Shown: positions 12,330-48,890, counted from the stretch's first letter. The stretch: 64,000 nucleotides of DNA from Hydractinia symbiolongicarpus (GCF_029227915.1 NC_079884.1:15314001-15378000); one strand, 5' to 3'. Notes: generated from the sequence alone by a model not told the origin. A program made the numbers and translations.

Positions 12330-13175
12330 AAAAAAATACAAGAAGCCCTGGGGGCTCTAAGAATTTCCGCCCGCTACCAAAATATTTGATGACAGCCTGC
12401 TAATTCGTTGTGTTATCGTGCCAAACATTTGAAGAGGTTTGGTGCATGAAACTCTGAAGATAAAGCACACAAGTGACATTATATCTTACAACAAACGCAA
12501 AAAAAAACGAAATTTGTCATGATAAACTCACATTTTAAAAGAAATTGCTAACAAAAAATACAGCATATCATTCATGCTTGAAACGTTTATGGTCTTAAAC
12601 GGCATTTAGTTAACAAAAAATCAAAATTTTGATGTCACCATCATGTTCAGCATACTTTTTTTATTAACTGTGTCAATTTTTGTCAAAAATAAAGTAGTTT
12701 TAATTTTTGGACAAATTTTGGCCTAAAATGACATTTAGGTGACATAAAAATTAAACTTTTGTATCACCATCATTTTCAGCATACTTTATTTGTTAACTGT
12801 GCCAAAATTTCTCGAAAATAAAGTAGTTTTAAATTTTGGACCAATTTTTGCCTAAAATGGCATTCAGGTAACAAAAATCAAAATTTTGATGACACCATCA
12901 TGTTCAGCATACTTTTTTTGTTAACTGTGCCAAATTTTCTCAAAAATAAAGTAGTTTTAAATTTTGGGCCATTTTTGGTCTAAAATGACATTTAAGGTGC
13001 CAAAAAATCAAAATTTTAATGACACCATCATGTTCAGCATACTTTTATTGTGATCCGTGCCAAATTTTGTCGAAAATAAAGTAGTTTTAATTTTTGGACT
13101 AATTTTGGCCTAAAATGACATTTAGGTGGCAAAATATTAAAACTTTGATGTCACCGTCATGACGAGATTGTAACT
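12330..13175. repeat. Dispersed element with ~128 bp minisatellite, copy 1
   Basis: The element opens with agaagccctgggggctctaa and then holds four to five tandem units of about 128 bp. Each unit contains ttcagcatac and a stretch like agtagttttaattttt. The motif ttcagcatac occurs near 12646, 12774, 12902 and 13033. A related copy with the same opening and unit lies at 41305-42085, so this is a mobile or duplicated repeat family rather than a local expansion. Confidence 0.85.
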
Positions 13176-13199
13176 TACCAAAATTTCAGTCCAGTTGTT

Positions 13200-15560
13200 T
13201 GATTAGTAGCTGTTTGGTTTTCCCTCAGTCAGAAAACACCGCGCGTCTACAAAATTAAAAATTCTATTGTTTCCCAGTGCTACCTAAATAAAGCAGCTTT
13301 TTTCGTGGCAACAAAAATTACCATGAAATAATTTTTGGAATTAACTGTCCTGATGAAATCTTTTGAAAAACGCCCGCGGAATTAAGTATTTCACACCTTA
13401 AGTTAATTTAAATTCTCGCGAATCAGTCATGTGCAGATATTTTTTTGCGAATGAACCATTTCAAGTCTTTCTGCGCACATAATTATTAAAATTAAAATAA
13501 AATTACTAAAAGTTTCACAACGTTAATTTTTGCAAAATCATTTTTAATAATTTCGCGAAGTTTTATTTTTGCGAATCGAACTTCCTGGAAATTTACGCGG
13601 AGAAAAATTTTCGCGAATATGGATTAGATTCGCCAAAATTAATCTTCATGAATTTAATTTAACAATAACAAACGAGAGTTGATGGGTGGTTAAAAGAAAT
13701 TAAATACAATTATATATCTTAAAAACGAATTATGGTTTCCTCATTTATTTGTGCAATTCAGAGTCCATTGCTTCGTTAAAGTAAAAGAACTCCAGTAGCT
13801 AAAAATGTAAAAAAAAAAAAAAAAAAAAAAATGAAAAGTTATATAATATTTAGCATTTTTAACGTAGGTTATTTTAATTCTCTTTTTCCTGCATATTTTT
13901 ATATATTAGCGTCTTCGTAGCAAAAGTATGATATGTTATGTCAACAGGTTCTCAATGGTAAGACTAGTTATTTGTCTTCTATGAGTTTCCTGGTTTACAA
14001 AGGTGTTTAATTAGACAGCATTATTACATATTTTTAATCTTGTAACAACAATTAAATTTATTGAATTTAGTACTGTAACACTTTACTGTATATACATTTG
14101 TTTACGAAAAATATCTATCTATCTATCATCACCATCATTCTCGGTGTAACGTCCGTCCGTCCGGAGCATACTAATGATCTTCTTCTAATTTGACCTGCAC
14201 TGTGATAATTTTAAACTCTTTAAATTCACGCACCGTGCTGGTTAGCATAGCCAGGGAAAACCATCGTAAGGCTAACATGCCTGCAAGTCTACTTCAATAT
14301 GATTTGTGCCGAATATACTTGCCCGTCATAATCGGTCGTGGTAAAAAGATAAAGATTTACCTATATTTGGACGTTATCCGGATAAACTATCTGTGCACAT
14401 TACTCACTTATTGACGGATGCAGCGCAGTGGGTTTGTCTGCGGCTCCCAGTTCTGCAGACCGCGAATCAATTACTGTTCATTGCCAGACAGCATTCCAGT
14501 GATATGCCAAGTATTTCTGCTGCAATATGCTTTACATCGATTTTACTCGACCGTTATGATGGGGGTGAAACATTCGGTTGAGAAAAGACACACGGATATG
14601 TCATGACAAAGATTCACCTATAGATGAATTATATTCTCGCTCGCTTTCAGATATACAAGAGGAGACAACTGGTAGTAGGTTCGAGTTTGCTTCTATAGAT
14701 TAAAGGTCATCGCTTCGAACAAACGCCTAGCAGTTTGTTTCATAACAAACCAATTTTAACATCATGAAAACAAAACAGCAACTGGCTTTATCACACTGTA
14801 TTTGATAATACTACAAAAATGTCAGGGAGAGAGTATTTTCTAAAAAAAGTTTGAGTTTTTTTATTATAATTTGGTACGAGGTCATTCCATTATTTCACGT
14901 AAGTACAGACCTGCTATGACTTTCTTCCGAAATTTTATGCGCTGAAGATTTCGTTCAACAATATTTTGTCTTCTTGTAAGATAGCTTTCTTGACTCGATT
15001 TAAATTTTCACCAGTCCTGCGTCGTTGTAGCTGTTTCATTTCCCTTACTAATAATTATCATACGTTAACTTTCGATTTGACAAACAGCGCATGTTAATAA
15101 CATAATCACTTTAAATTTTAAAACAAACGAAATATTTTATTGTTTTGCTTTAATGGTGTTCCATGAAAATAAAAATTAAAAAAATTGGGCAACGAAATAG
15201 CAAAAGATGGTGATACTTATTGTCTTCTCATTGCTGACAGGAAGCTCAAAACTTTCATCACCTTTTGAAATATCCATAGATACATCCGGAGGCGGAACAA
15301 CAGTGATCAATTGCTTGGGGAATTTGCTTTATTTTTTAAATTAAAATAGCAGAAAATTTCTGAAGGTTTCCCTCGTTTTCATTCTACATTCTGGCCAGGA
15401 CGAACTTTAAAGCGGATCAACAATATCGCGACAAAGGGCAACCTCGTTTCCAGGGCATCTTGTATATACAAGTATATATACAAGTTGGACAAAGGGACCA
15501 TCGAGCTAACAACAAACTTTAGTTATTCCAAAGTAGGTTCTTGTCAAAAAAATACAAATT
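13200..15560. other. Intergenic region without a recognised gene
   Basis: The part at 13360-13640 belongs to the dispersed GCGAA/TTCGCGAA repeat vocabulary. There is an A-tract at about 13808-13831 and a short ATCT tract near 14109-14127. Two loosely similar blocks, around 14280-14340 and 14510-14570 (both containing caatatg..tt..ccgat), suggest an old tandem duplication of about 230 bp. The end near 15560 would include the ATR 3' UTR. I see no gene. Confidence 0.4.
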
Positions 15561-15568
15561 TACATTAA

Positions 15569-39301
<23,733 letters not shown>

Positions 39302-41300
39302 ATTCTCCTTTAATAGGGGCTAACTTTTTTCGATTGAAATCTGACTGTAACACGACTGAAGGCACATGATTACTGTGTGGAAAGTGTGCCTAATATAAGT
39401 CGGTAAACATTGCTGTTAAAAACTTCAACAATACGTTTGGAAATAAGCGTTTAACCATGATATTAACCTATTTTTGCAGGCTTGAGTATACCACTTTGAT
39501 CATGAAAAACAATATAGATAGATATGCGCCGGACGAGTGCCGACAAAATGTGTGTTTGATAATATTATCAAATTCATCATCAAATTATCTAATTGTTTTT
39601 ATAACCAATCATAGTTGCGAATTGTTATTCACAAATAATTTAGTCACACAACCGCCAAAATTTCAAATTAAGTTTCTGTACAGACACCTGCTAGAACCTC
39701 ACGCAGAGTTTCAATAGAATTAAAAGAGTTGTTTCTCCTTCCGTATTCTTTCCTCCAAGGAGAGAGTAAAAAGGATATTTGAGGTAAAAGCAACAAGGCT
39801 GTAATGTTGTGGAAAATTCCTTTTTTTCTGTTGCGTTGACAGTCTTTTTCAGGAATATTTCAGTAGGTGTGCGATGATTCGCACGTGTAAATCAAGTAAG
39901 GCGTGCGATGTAAAACGCACGTGCAAAGAATGTTACGCCTGCGATACCGGCTCCGAGGTTATTTTTGTTGCGCATTCATTTTGCGGTAGAAAAGTGGGGG
40001 ACGTTTTAAATCGTGAACCCCAAAAACGATGATCGAGCGTCTACTGGTATAGCGACTCTTTCAATCTTAACTTCCTTTTCTACATGTCCAAAATAGTATG
40101 CATGACTATACTGTCATTTTTATATTCATTGTTTATTTGTCAGGTCATCACAAGCAAATAGGCAAAAATATGCTTTGTTTTCAAATTAAAAAAATCTTTA
40201 TCCACGTGGCTTAAAATTTTAAAATTCATTCAGAAAGCTCAGCTACACTTTAACAAAATTTTTACAGAAAAAAATTTATACCGCCCGTTTTGTTTTTACA
40301 GGCATAAAGAAAAAATCCATTAAATTCAGACTTGCTATGGTTTCCAGTTATTTTGGACCAACCCTAATTTTCACGAAAACAAAAAAATAATAATATCAAG
40401 CAAAAAAGTTTTAAAGAAAAAAAAAAGAAAAAAAACAAATTCTCATCCCATCTCGTGAAATTATAATGAGCATAGATAATCAATGATGTTATCTTTTGTT
40501 CGTTGAATGTCAACAAGGTGAACCAACAACGTTACTTTATTTAGGACCACTGTTATTAAGGGGACCGAAAGTTGATTCTTTGTTCATAGTAATTCGTTGC
40601 GATAAAACTGAAATGCGCAATGCGCTAATTTTGTACAAAATAGTTACAGAAGTTTTTAAATTTTTATGTGGTTTATAACAAAAATTAGCTACTTTCGCTA
40701 AAATAGTTAATACAAGTGAAAAACAAGACACCTTATTTTCGTAACACCCTCCTTCGTTATGATTAATATATATGTTTAAAACTACGCTAGCTAAACAAAA
40801 CTGTAATACAGTCGATACCATTTAGGAAAAATAATTAAAACAAGATAAAATACACTTGTCATATCACCCTCCTCCATTATGAATTTATAAGAAAATGATT
40901 TTACAGCTGCGGAAGACTCAACTAAACAACCATAGTCCAAAAAAGAATTTGCACTTAAATTTAGATTTTCCTATAAAACTGCACAAAAAACATTAAAAGA
41001 ACACTAAAATTGTTTGTTTTATTATTTTAAGTAGGAGAAGAATAACTTGCTGTATAAGTTTAGAAGCAGCGCAAGTATAACCTGCTCTAAAACTTTCAAA
41101 ACAATACAAGTATATTCTGTACAACTTTCAAAACAGCACAAAAATAATTCTTGCTGTATAACTTTGAAAACAACACAAGAAAAATTCTTGCTACATAACC
41201 TTTAAAAACAAGTTTTTGAGCATGCAAGTATTTTTACCTTTTCACCTTGAAAACTAGATACATATTTTGTAGTGAGACAAATTATTATTTTTCCTTCTCA
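39302..41300. other. Upstream region of ATR, no gene recognised
   Basis: This should contain the ATR promoter. Two similar blocks, around 39865-39895 and 39900-39935, each contain tgcgatg followed by gcacgtg, giving two CACGTG E-box-type hexamers about 60 bp apart. The rest is AT-rich. The motif ccctcc(t/a)ccattatga recurs near 40745 and 40870, with a weaker match near 42265, suggesting small dispersed repeats. Confidence 0.35.
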
Positions 41301-41304
41301 ACTA

Positions 41305-42085
41305 AAAACAAGAAGCCCTGGGGGCTCTAAGAATTTCCGCGCGCTACCAAAATATTTGATGAAAACCTGCTAATTCGTTGTGTTATTGTGCCAAACATTC
41401 GAAGGGGTTCGGTGCATGAACCTCTGAAGATAAAGCACACCACTGACATTATACTTACAACAAACGCAAACAAATCGAAACGTGTCATTAAACTCACATT
41501 TTAAAAGAAATTGCTAACAAAAAATACGGCCTATCATTCATGGTTGAAAGTCTTGCGATTGAAACGTTTATAGTCTTAAACGGCATTAGTTGACAAAAAA
41601 CCAAAATTTTGATGTGACCATCATTTTCAGCATACTTTTTTATTAACTGTGTCAATTTTTGTCGAAAATAAAGCAGTTTTAATTTTTGGATAAATTTTGT
41701 CCTGAAATGACATTTAGGTGACAAAAAATCAAACTTTTGTACCATCATCATTTTCAGCATACTTTATTTGTTAACTGTGCCAGATTTAGCCGAAAATGAA
41801 GTGGTTTTAATTTTTGGACCAATTTTGGCCTAAAATAGCATTTAGGTAACAAAAATCAAAATTTTGATGTCACCATTATGTTCAGCATACTTTTTTTGTT
41901 AACTTTGCCAATTTTTGTTGAAAATGAAGTAGTTTTAATTTTTGGACCAATTTTGGCCTAAAATGACATTTAGGTGACAAAAATCAAAATTATTATGTCA
42001 CCATTATGTTCAGCATACTCTTTTTGTTAACTGTGCCAAATTTTGTCGAAAACAAATACCAATTTTGGCCTGAAACGTCAATACG
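41305..42085. repeat. Dispersed element with ~128 bp minisatellite, copy 2
   Basis: The opening agaagccctgggggctctaa is shared with the copy at 12330. It is followed by four units with ttcagcatac near 41627, 41755, 41880 and 42010. The spacing (about 127 bp) and the head sequence agree with copy 1. After the units, the two copies diverge shortly past a (t)acgaga motif. Confidence 0.85.
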
Positions 42086-42644
42086 AGACTTCCCAGTAGT
42101 TAAGGAGCTTGGGTACGAAGTTTACATCTGTGACTGAGCAAAGTGAAATCCCATGGTCGATTTTTTCTCAAAAAATGCTCCGAAAGAAAAAAACGACGGT
42201 TTTAAAGAATTTCCTACGCCTTCGGACGTTATGCAAAAATACATAGAAAAAAACGGTTGTCGTAACACCCCACTCCATTGTTATTTTTAATATTTTTTCG
42301 TTGTTCCAACCATACATTCTCGATAAAATTATTTTTATTTCGCCAACCAACCGACCGTAAACTACTATCGACTTCGCCTGTAGAACAACTAATTAAATTG
42401 GAGTCGCCTAATGCTGTTATGATGGTTATCTTGTTAAAATTACCTGTATTATTGTTCAACTTTTTTTATACTTTCACCTGAAAAGTCAAAATAATTACCA
42501 GCAAAGCTATTACCATAAATCTCCAAATAAAAGCCTGGGGGTTTATTTAATTTTCCGAGTTTTGAGGGGGGGGGGGCGTTAATTAGAAGAAGGCGTTTAA
42601 AAGAGGGAGGATTTTATTTAATTTCAGTTATATTTCTTTTACAC

Positions 42645-44219
42645 AACAGTTAAAAAATCATCTTCTTCTTCATCTTCATCTAGAAGATTGCCAGGATCAT
42701 TCGCATCCTCGATGTCAGAATCAGTAGGTCGAATGGGTTAATTTCATTAGCATCGGTATTATTTACCACCTTAGTTTGGTCTTCCAAAACTGATGCACTG
42801 GCAGAACAAGGTTGGGTACTTTTGAAGCAATGAATTTTGTTGTCTTCACTCCCATCGTTTTTTAGATTTAGGGCACAACCTTTAAATGAATCAATGATGA
42901 GATCTTTTTTTATCATTTCCCAAGCACGTAAAATCCATTCTACAACTGTGCGTCGGGGGGCTTGTTTCATGTTTCCTCCTACCGTATATTGGTGGACACC
43001 ATTAGCCAACCATTCATCGTACATATCAGAAATAAACCCTTTAAACGGTTTATTCCAGTACACATCTGAGGCCTGAATGTACTTTGTACACCCACCTGGA
43101 ATTTGCACACTTTCGACTTTCATTTTTTTCAATGAAACTTTAACCTCGTCAGTCATACGAGCTTCGAATGTATCCCACACAAGAAGCCTTTTACCCAAGG
43201 AGAAAGATCCAACAACTTGTTTGCACCACTATAGCGTAAGTTCCTCGTTATCCAACCATTGCCTGATGATGCAACAATACATTCTGTTTTGAACTCTTCA
43301 TTTAATGCAGCTGACTCTCGTTTAGCTCTGGAAAAAACAATATATGGTTTCAATTTGATACCGTCTGCTTTGGCAGCTAGGCAGTCAGTAACACGAACCT
43401 TTTCATGACCAGTTGTTTTGAGCATAACATCTTTTTGACCAGTTTTGTTGACTGTAGTACTGCTTACCATATCTGCCCAAACTGGTGTTTCATCCATGGC
43501 TATGATATTGGAAGGGTTAAATTCAGCTTTCATATTCAATTGACGGATATGGATTACGAACGCTACCAACTTATTGATAAGTTGCACTGGGTCTTTTTGG
43601 GCCTTTGTTGTTCGCCGTCTGTAAAAGAAGGTATGTAAAAGTTGATACAAAAAAACCCAGCTTAAAATTTTTTGGGTAAGGGAATTGATATAAACAGTAT
43701 AACGTGACACTGTATTTTTACATGAGTACAAAGGTATTAGAGAGCAGCAAACCCGTTCTAAATTAACGTTTTGGTTCAAAGTAGAGCTCACCTGCACGAG
43801 AGATGATTTCTTTTCATAAATTTCTGCAACCACCCACGACTTGCAATAAATGAATCTTTCAATTCGTTATCTTCTCCACATGTCTCGTCAAACATAGACT
43901 TTGCTTTAAACATGATGAGTTTACGAGAAACACAAAGCATATTACCACGCCGTTCTAGTATCCATTTTAGAATATCATCCTCCAGTTTTTGGTCAGTTAA
44001 CATTCTACCACCACCCTCAAGCCTCTGACGTTTGTCTTTCATAACTACAATTTTTTCCTTGTTTTGAAGCCATTCTCGTACTCTTTTTACCTCAATCTTG
44101 AGTTTCAATGCAGCACTTCTGTTTGAATTTATTTCTGCAAACGTTATAACTTGTTTTTTAAATTCCATAGAATATGTATTACGTTTCTGTCCCTTGTGGG
44201 ATGTTTCTTGTGAAGCCAT
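42645..44219 (-). pseudogene. pogo/Tigger transposase with intron and two frameshifts
   Basis: Exon 1 (43792-44219) encodes an N-terminal psq/CENP-B-like DNA-binding region (YSMEFKKQVITFAEINSNRS). A 173 bp intron with GT/AG borders (43619-43791) separates it from exon 2, and splicing gives the family-typical arginine-rich RRRTT segment. The DDE/DDD core carries Asp in IAMDETPVW, LLVWDTFEAR and ASDVYWNKPF. Exon 2 shifts frame near 43190 and again near 42725, after which an acidic tail continues to about 42645. The protein is otherwise intact, so inactivation looks recent, or the shifts are sequencing errors. Confidence 0.88.
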
Positions 44220-44308
44220 CTTTGAGAAAGAAAGTTTCGAATGTTTAACGGGTTAAATGTTTACAACATTCCAACGTGTTTTAGATTCGAATGTTTTGAA
44301 ATAAATCA

Positions 44309-44629
44309 TTGAACTTTTTATTTACCAGTAAACGTGAAGACTTTGATTTTAACATGGCTAGAGTAGAGTCTTTTGGTAAATATCAGCTTCTTCACAGGGT
44401 AAAATACAGAAGTTTAATACATGGGCATCATGTTTACAAAGCCAACTGGACTCCCGTTTTAAATGAAAAACTGATTGCTAAACCGGACAGTAGAGATAAA
44501 GCCTTGGAAAATGATAAGCCAAAGGGATTTCATGTGTGTTGGACAAGCAGCTACATCAACGAAAGGACACTTACAAAACCTTGGAACTTATTCACCAAAA
44601 AAAGTCTTTATACCGGAAGTTTCCTGTAA
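44309..44629 (+). CDS. Second ORF of the pogo-type element, HIRAN-like motif
   Basis: This 106-codon frame lies inside the transposon, divergent from the transposase and between it and the right terminus. A second Met at 44354 (MARVESFG) is an alternative start. The segment HGHHVYKANWTPVLNEKL resembles the H-x-Y-K-x-x-W-x-P-x-x-x-E-x-L opening of HIRAN-like domains found in uncharacterised proteins of sponges and cnidarians. The later residues do not follow that pattern, so the ORF may be truncated or need splicing. No function is assigned. It may be a passenger gene carried by the element. Confidence 0.5.
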   Translation: MNFLFTSKREDFDFNMARVESFGKYQLLHRVKYRSLIHGHHVYKANWTPVLNEKLIAKPDSRDKALENDKPKGFHVCWTSSYINERTLTKPWNLFTKKSLYTGSFL

Positions 44630-45586
44630 TTTCTTAAAAAAAAATTCTCATCATTAATTGGCTTCTCTTCCTTCTCAAGCTATTACATAATAGGAATTGA
44701 CCCGTTTGCCAGTAGGGATTTATTAAGGGGTTTATTAAAAATGCTTCTATAAAATAGAGGGGGGCGTTTAAAAGGGGGGGGGGGCGTTTATAAAATATTT
44801 TGGATTTTGAGGGGGGCGTTAATTAGAGGGAGACGTTTAAAAGATTGGGGGCGTTTATTTGGAGATTTACGGTAATAACAGGATTGAACGAGAAATAATA
44901 GTAATATATCTATTTTTGTTATTACTGCTTTACTTTAGACAGAGCCTAAAAGTAGAATGGCATGACTTTAGGCTTAAAAAAGTGGCATTTAAATGGAGCA
45001 TTATATACAAGATTTGAACACTAAAATACAGTAAAATGATCATTTATACTTACAACTCCATATTAACTTTAATGGTTTTATATTCAAATTGTTGTACATT
45101 TTTATATTGACATATTCATTAATGACTAAAATGCAATTATTATTATAAATTCCACTGATGTGATCTACAAATATTAAGTTAAGCTTATTTTCAGGATTTA
45201 ACACTTGCACAACCTACACCTGCAAAAACATTTATTGAACAATCCATGATATTTCACTATTATTACAAAACTCTGCTAATTTGGTAAAAATAATAGTTTA
45301 TTAATAAAAAAAATAAAACAATTTTGAAAGTTAAAAAGTATTTATTAGTAAAGCTTTCCGTACACTAAGTACATCTTCAGACTATATAAACAAATTTACA
45401 TACCTATATACAGGTTTTAAGAAAAGCTCAAGGGACCTCATGTTACATCATTTTAAATAAGCGTTTAAACTTAATATCTAATTGATCATTGATGGTAGGT
45501 GTGAACTTTCTTATAAAGCATTTTTTATAAAAGTAGAAAAATCGGCTTTGTTTTAGATACTGGTTAATCTTTCCCGTTTAGCTTAA

Positions 45587-46026
45587 AGGTTACCTCCCGC
45601 TAAAAATCAAGTTGAGCTCATATGAAAGATCTTTGAAAGTTGCCTAGAAATCTTTTTATCTTTTCAAAAATCTTTATCCGTTCTCGAGATATTTGTCTTA
45701 AAAGTAGCGCTAATTAAGCAGAATTATGACGTCGAGTATGTATTGAGCGTGATTATGGTAACTAAATAAAAAAAATTATGTAAAATGTTCAAAACCCGTC
45801 AAAGTGAACGGCCAGAAAATATTTTTAACTCTATATGGCTTTTTAAAAATGTTAAATTAACTCCCTTGCAGAGCATACTCATGACATCATGCATAATTAG
45901 TTAATCTTCTTAGTTAGCAAATTCTAAAGAACCAATCAAGGGTTTTAAAAAAAATATTCAAATTCCTAGACAACCTTTCAAGCTCTTTCATATAAGCTCA
46001 ACTTGATTTTTCACAGGAGGAAACCT
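45587..46026. mobile_element. 440 bp MITE flanked by TTAA
   Basis: About 60 bp imperfect terminal inverted repeats begin AGGTTACCTCC at the left and AGGTTTCCTCC at the right (reverse strand), and both contain aaaaatcaagttgagct. TTAA directly abuts both ends (45583-45586 and 46027-46030), the target duplication used by piggyBac-type transposases. There is no coding capacity. Confidence 0.85.
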
Positions 46027-46884
46027 TTAAATGCCTTTTTGCTTCTATGTTCTGTTTTATTAATATTTTTACTAGGTTTGACCGTAAAAGGTTCACTATG
46101 TACATCACTAAAGAGCACGAAATAGAACCTTTTGACTGCAAAAATATACCATAAAAACCTAGCTTGATATATTTTTTACTGTTCTAGTTTACTGACTCCA
46201 AATAGCTAGCTTGCTAGATGTAAAAAAAAACAAATATTTGTAATGTTTTGTAAAAAAGCCTGAAATTTTATTAAAAGTCACCCAGATATGCCCTTTTAGC
46301 TTGATATCGAAATAAGAACAATCTCAGTCTGGACATTGGAAAAATAAGTACGCCCTAGGCTGAAACTGCCAGCCTTAATTATTTTAAGCTGGCACTTTCC
46401 CGCTCGAAGTTTCCCGGAAGTCTGTGCAAACACTTGGTATATACTGACACAACAGTACGTGATTTTTATTTTGCAGAATAAATGAAAGACCGACACAATC
46501 CCCTTTTCCATCCAGAAAGGCCTTTTTCGCTCTTAAGAAGAGTAAAGATAAAACGCCGAAAATGTTTTGAAACGCTCGGTAAGGACAATCAACCTCAATT
46601 AACAAAAGTAATTGCTATAAGAAGTTAAATGTTATAAAAATAAACGTATCGTCATAGGTCGTCGACAAAAAAAACACAAAGCAATAGACCTTTTCCCGAA
46701 TTTCCTAATTATGTCAAACTCAATTAAAGTGGTCGATACAAAAATGATTTTTATCCCTAAGTTCCTTAGCAAAGGGTAGAACAAATCACCTAATTTCGTA
46801 ACTATTTCTGTTCGTTAAGTGCCTTAATTGTGAACTGAAAGTTATGGTTAAACCCTTCATAGAGCCGAGCTTTCTTAGAATAGC

Positions 46885-47265
46885 CTAGATAGATAGATAG
46901 ATAGATAGATGTGCATATTTTACATGGCTAGCCTCACAAATATCGAGGGATATACCCTGTCTATTATTTCCAGGAGGGGCCATGGCTTAGATGGAGAGTC
47001 CTAGAGTATTTAATGCTCATTTTGAGCGACGCAGACCCAATTAGGGCCCGCGCTCTACTAGACAACTCCCGGCAACATCCAACGGCCCACACAGTGTGCC
47101 ATCTTCCCAATTTCCCTCACATGGCTTGGGTTAACCCGGGGCTATAGTAACATTCACTCGCCCATGTTGAATCGCCGTCAAGAGGAATCGAACCCCGGTC
47201 TCCCGCACAGAGTACGAGAGCTATAACCACTAATCTACGGCGCCATACACTAATCTACGGCGCCT
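46885..47265 (-). mobile_element. tRNA-derived SINE copy
   Basis: This is the same element as at 37446-37803. The (ctat)n tail is at 46885-46909 and the body at about 46910-47180. The B box GGTTCGATTCC lies at 47184-47194 and the A-box-like TAGATTAGTGG at about 47227-47237, all on the minus strand. The head end carries a short duplication of cactaatctacggcgcc (to 47265). Confidence 0.9.
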
Positions 47266-47269
47266 CGTT

Positions 47270-48890
47270 TACAAAATAATTATTTTCTCCAAATCTAAAT
47301 AAACCGGAATATTATATTGCTCTAAAAACTTCAGTTTTGTCATGATAATTTGATATTCTATCTGAATATTCTTATTTAAAGAGCATAGAACAATTACAAA
47401 ATTTTGAATGACGTCATAATTATTATAATTTATGAAATTCGGGAAAGGTGTATTCATTGTAAAAAACAAGATTTTTTTCTTGGCGTCCAAGATTGTCAGA
47501 AAGAGAAAAAAGCCCTGGGAGGACGAGTTTATGATGTGACGACATAAAAATTGCCACATCCACCACGACTACTGGACAAAGTAAAGAAATACCTTTACAT
47601 CTGAATTTTTGCAACTGAATTAAAAATTACTTCGAGACGTCAATAATTCTCAAAAAGTAGAGGAATTGTCAGGTACGCAAAACTATTTCGGATATTATAA
47701 CTTCAAAAAAGCGCGGGAGAACGTCAGATTAGATGCTCCTGATATTTTCTTGACTTTATACCCTTTTCCTCTATACTATGCAAGCCCTTATAAAAGTCAA
47801 GAGTCGTGAATGAAAAGATGCGCCCCAATCACTTTTACGCATAATACAAATTGTGAAAAATCTATGGGAATCATTAAAAGCATATTGTCTTTCAAGCTCA
47901 AGCCCAGCACCTTTTACCCAGGCGGTGAAAAGGTGCTTGGGTCGGTTGGGTGCTATTTCACAGCGCAGTTGAGAAGCAAATAATACTGGAAAGAACATGG
48001 GCATACTCAGCATACGAAATTGGCCCGTGTGAGATAAACGACTATTGGATATAGAGACATAAGTCGTATTAATTTTGCAAACTTTTACCAGAAGTTATAA
48101 AAAACTTCCCTTACTTTTTGCTAAGGTTGTTATTTAAACCCCTCTATTTTTAACCGCCTTAGCTGGCAGACATCATGTATATTTCAACCACCTGGTGTTA
48201 CACTGTCCCAACCTCGTCCCTAGCGTCTTGTGGCTGAGCCTTTTCAACGGAGTGGCCGACAATCGCCGTTATAAAATTCATTAAAAAGACAAAATGCCCT
48301 GGGAACAAGGTTGACACTTTCCTATTGTTATTTTAAGAACAGACATTTCTTTGATACAGCAGGTGCTACTTCGTTCCAAACGAAGAAGACCTCAATATAA
48401 AAAAGCAAAAGGAGGTCCTAGGGGCAAGGTTACCAATTCTCCCACAGTGCACAGGCAACGGTCAAATATTTTTACGACATAAGAGTCCACCATATCAAAA
48501 CAGTAAAACAATATAACTATTTTCCTAAAATCTTTGATAAAAGTATCGTCGTGCAAAGTTTCGCATTTTCGTAGCAATCACACTTTGATTTTAAGGGTTC
48601 CAGGCTTCGAACTTTTGCATCAAGCAAAAATTTTACTGTTGCTCTTGACAGTCTCATTACTTAAATTCCGTTTTGGCTTAAAACAAAGTTTGCTGTGACC
48701 ATTTTTAGTACAAAAACTAATGTCCTGTACTCCTGTAAAACCATTCCTATATTGTACTAACATTAAAGTACTTTTAGGAAAAGCATCCTCTTTCGTGTCG
48801 CATTGTAATATCCTTCTTCTCCTTCTTATTTAAGTTCAAAATATCGCTCCAATACCATCAGAGCATTTCTTTTAGTTCACGGGACAGTTT
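47270..48890. other. Intergenic region with a small decayed inverted-repeat element
   Basis: No gene is supported. At about 48208-48302 a degenerate inverted repeat (ccaacctcgtccctag and ccctgggaacaaggttg) brackets about 95 bp and looks like a small MITE. Minus-strand frames at 47771-48013 and elsewhere lack recognisable domains. The right end should include the 3' UTR of the polyproline gene. Confidence 0.35.

Larger units (their letters stand above)
42510..44875 (-). mobile_element. pogo/Tigger-type DNA transposon, 2366 bp
   Basis: The terminal inverted repeats read TTACCATAAATCTCCAAATA at the left end and TTACCGTAAATCTCCAAATA at the right end (reverse strand). They differ at one base, and TA dinucleotides flank both ends (42508-42509, 44876-44877), as expected for Tc1-mariner/pogo insertions. 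G-rich subterminal blocks (ggggggcgttaattaga) follow each terminus. Inside are a spliced transposase gene on the minus strand and a short divergent ORF on the plus strand. Confidence 0.93.

Noticed and set aside
47190-47262. Functional tRNA gene on the minus strand
   Set aside because: A and B boxes are present, but the sequence is the head of a multi-copy SINE and continues into a conserved non-tRNA body with a (CTAT)n tail.
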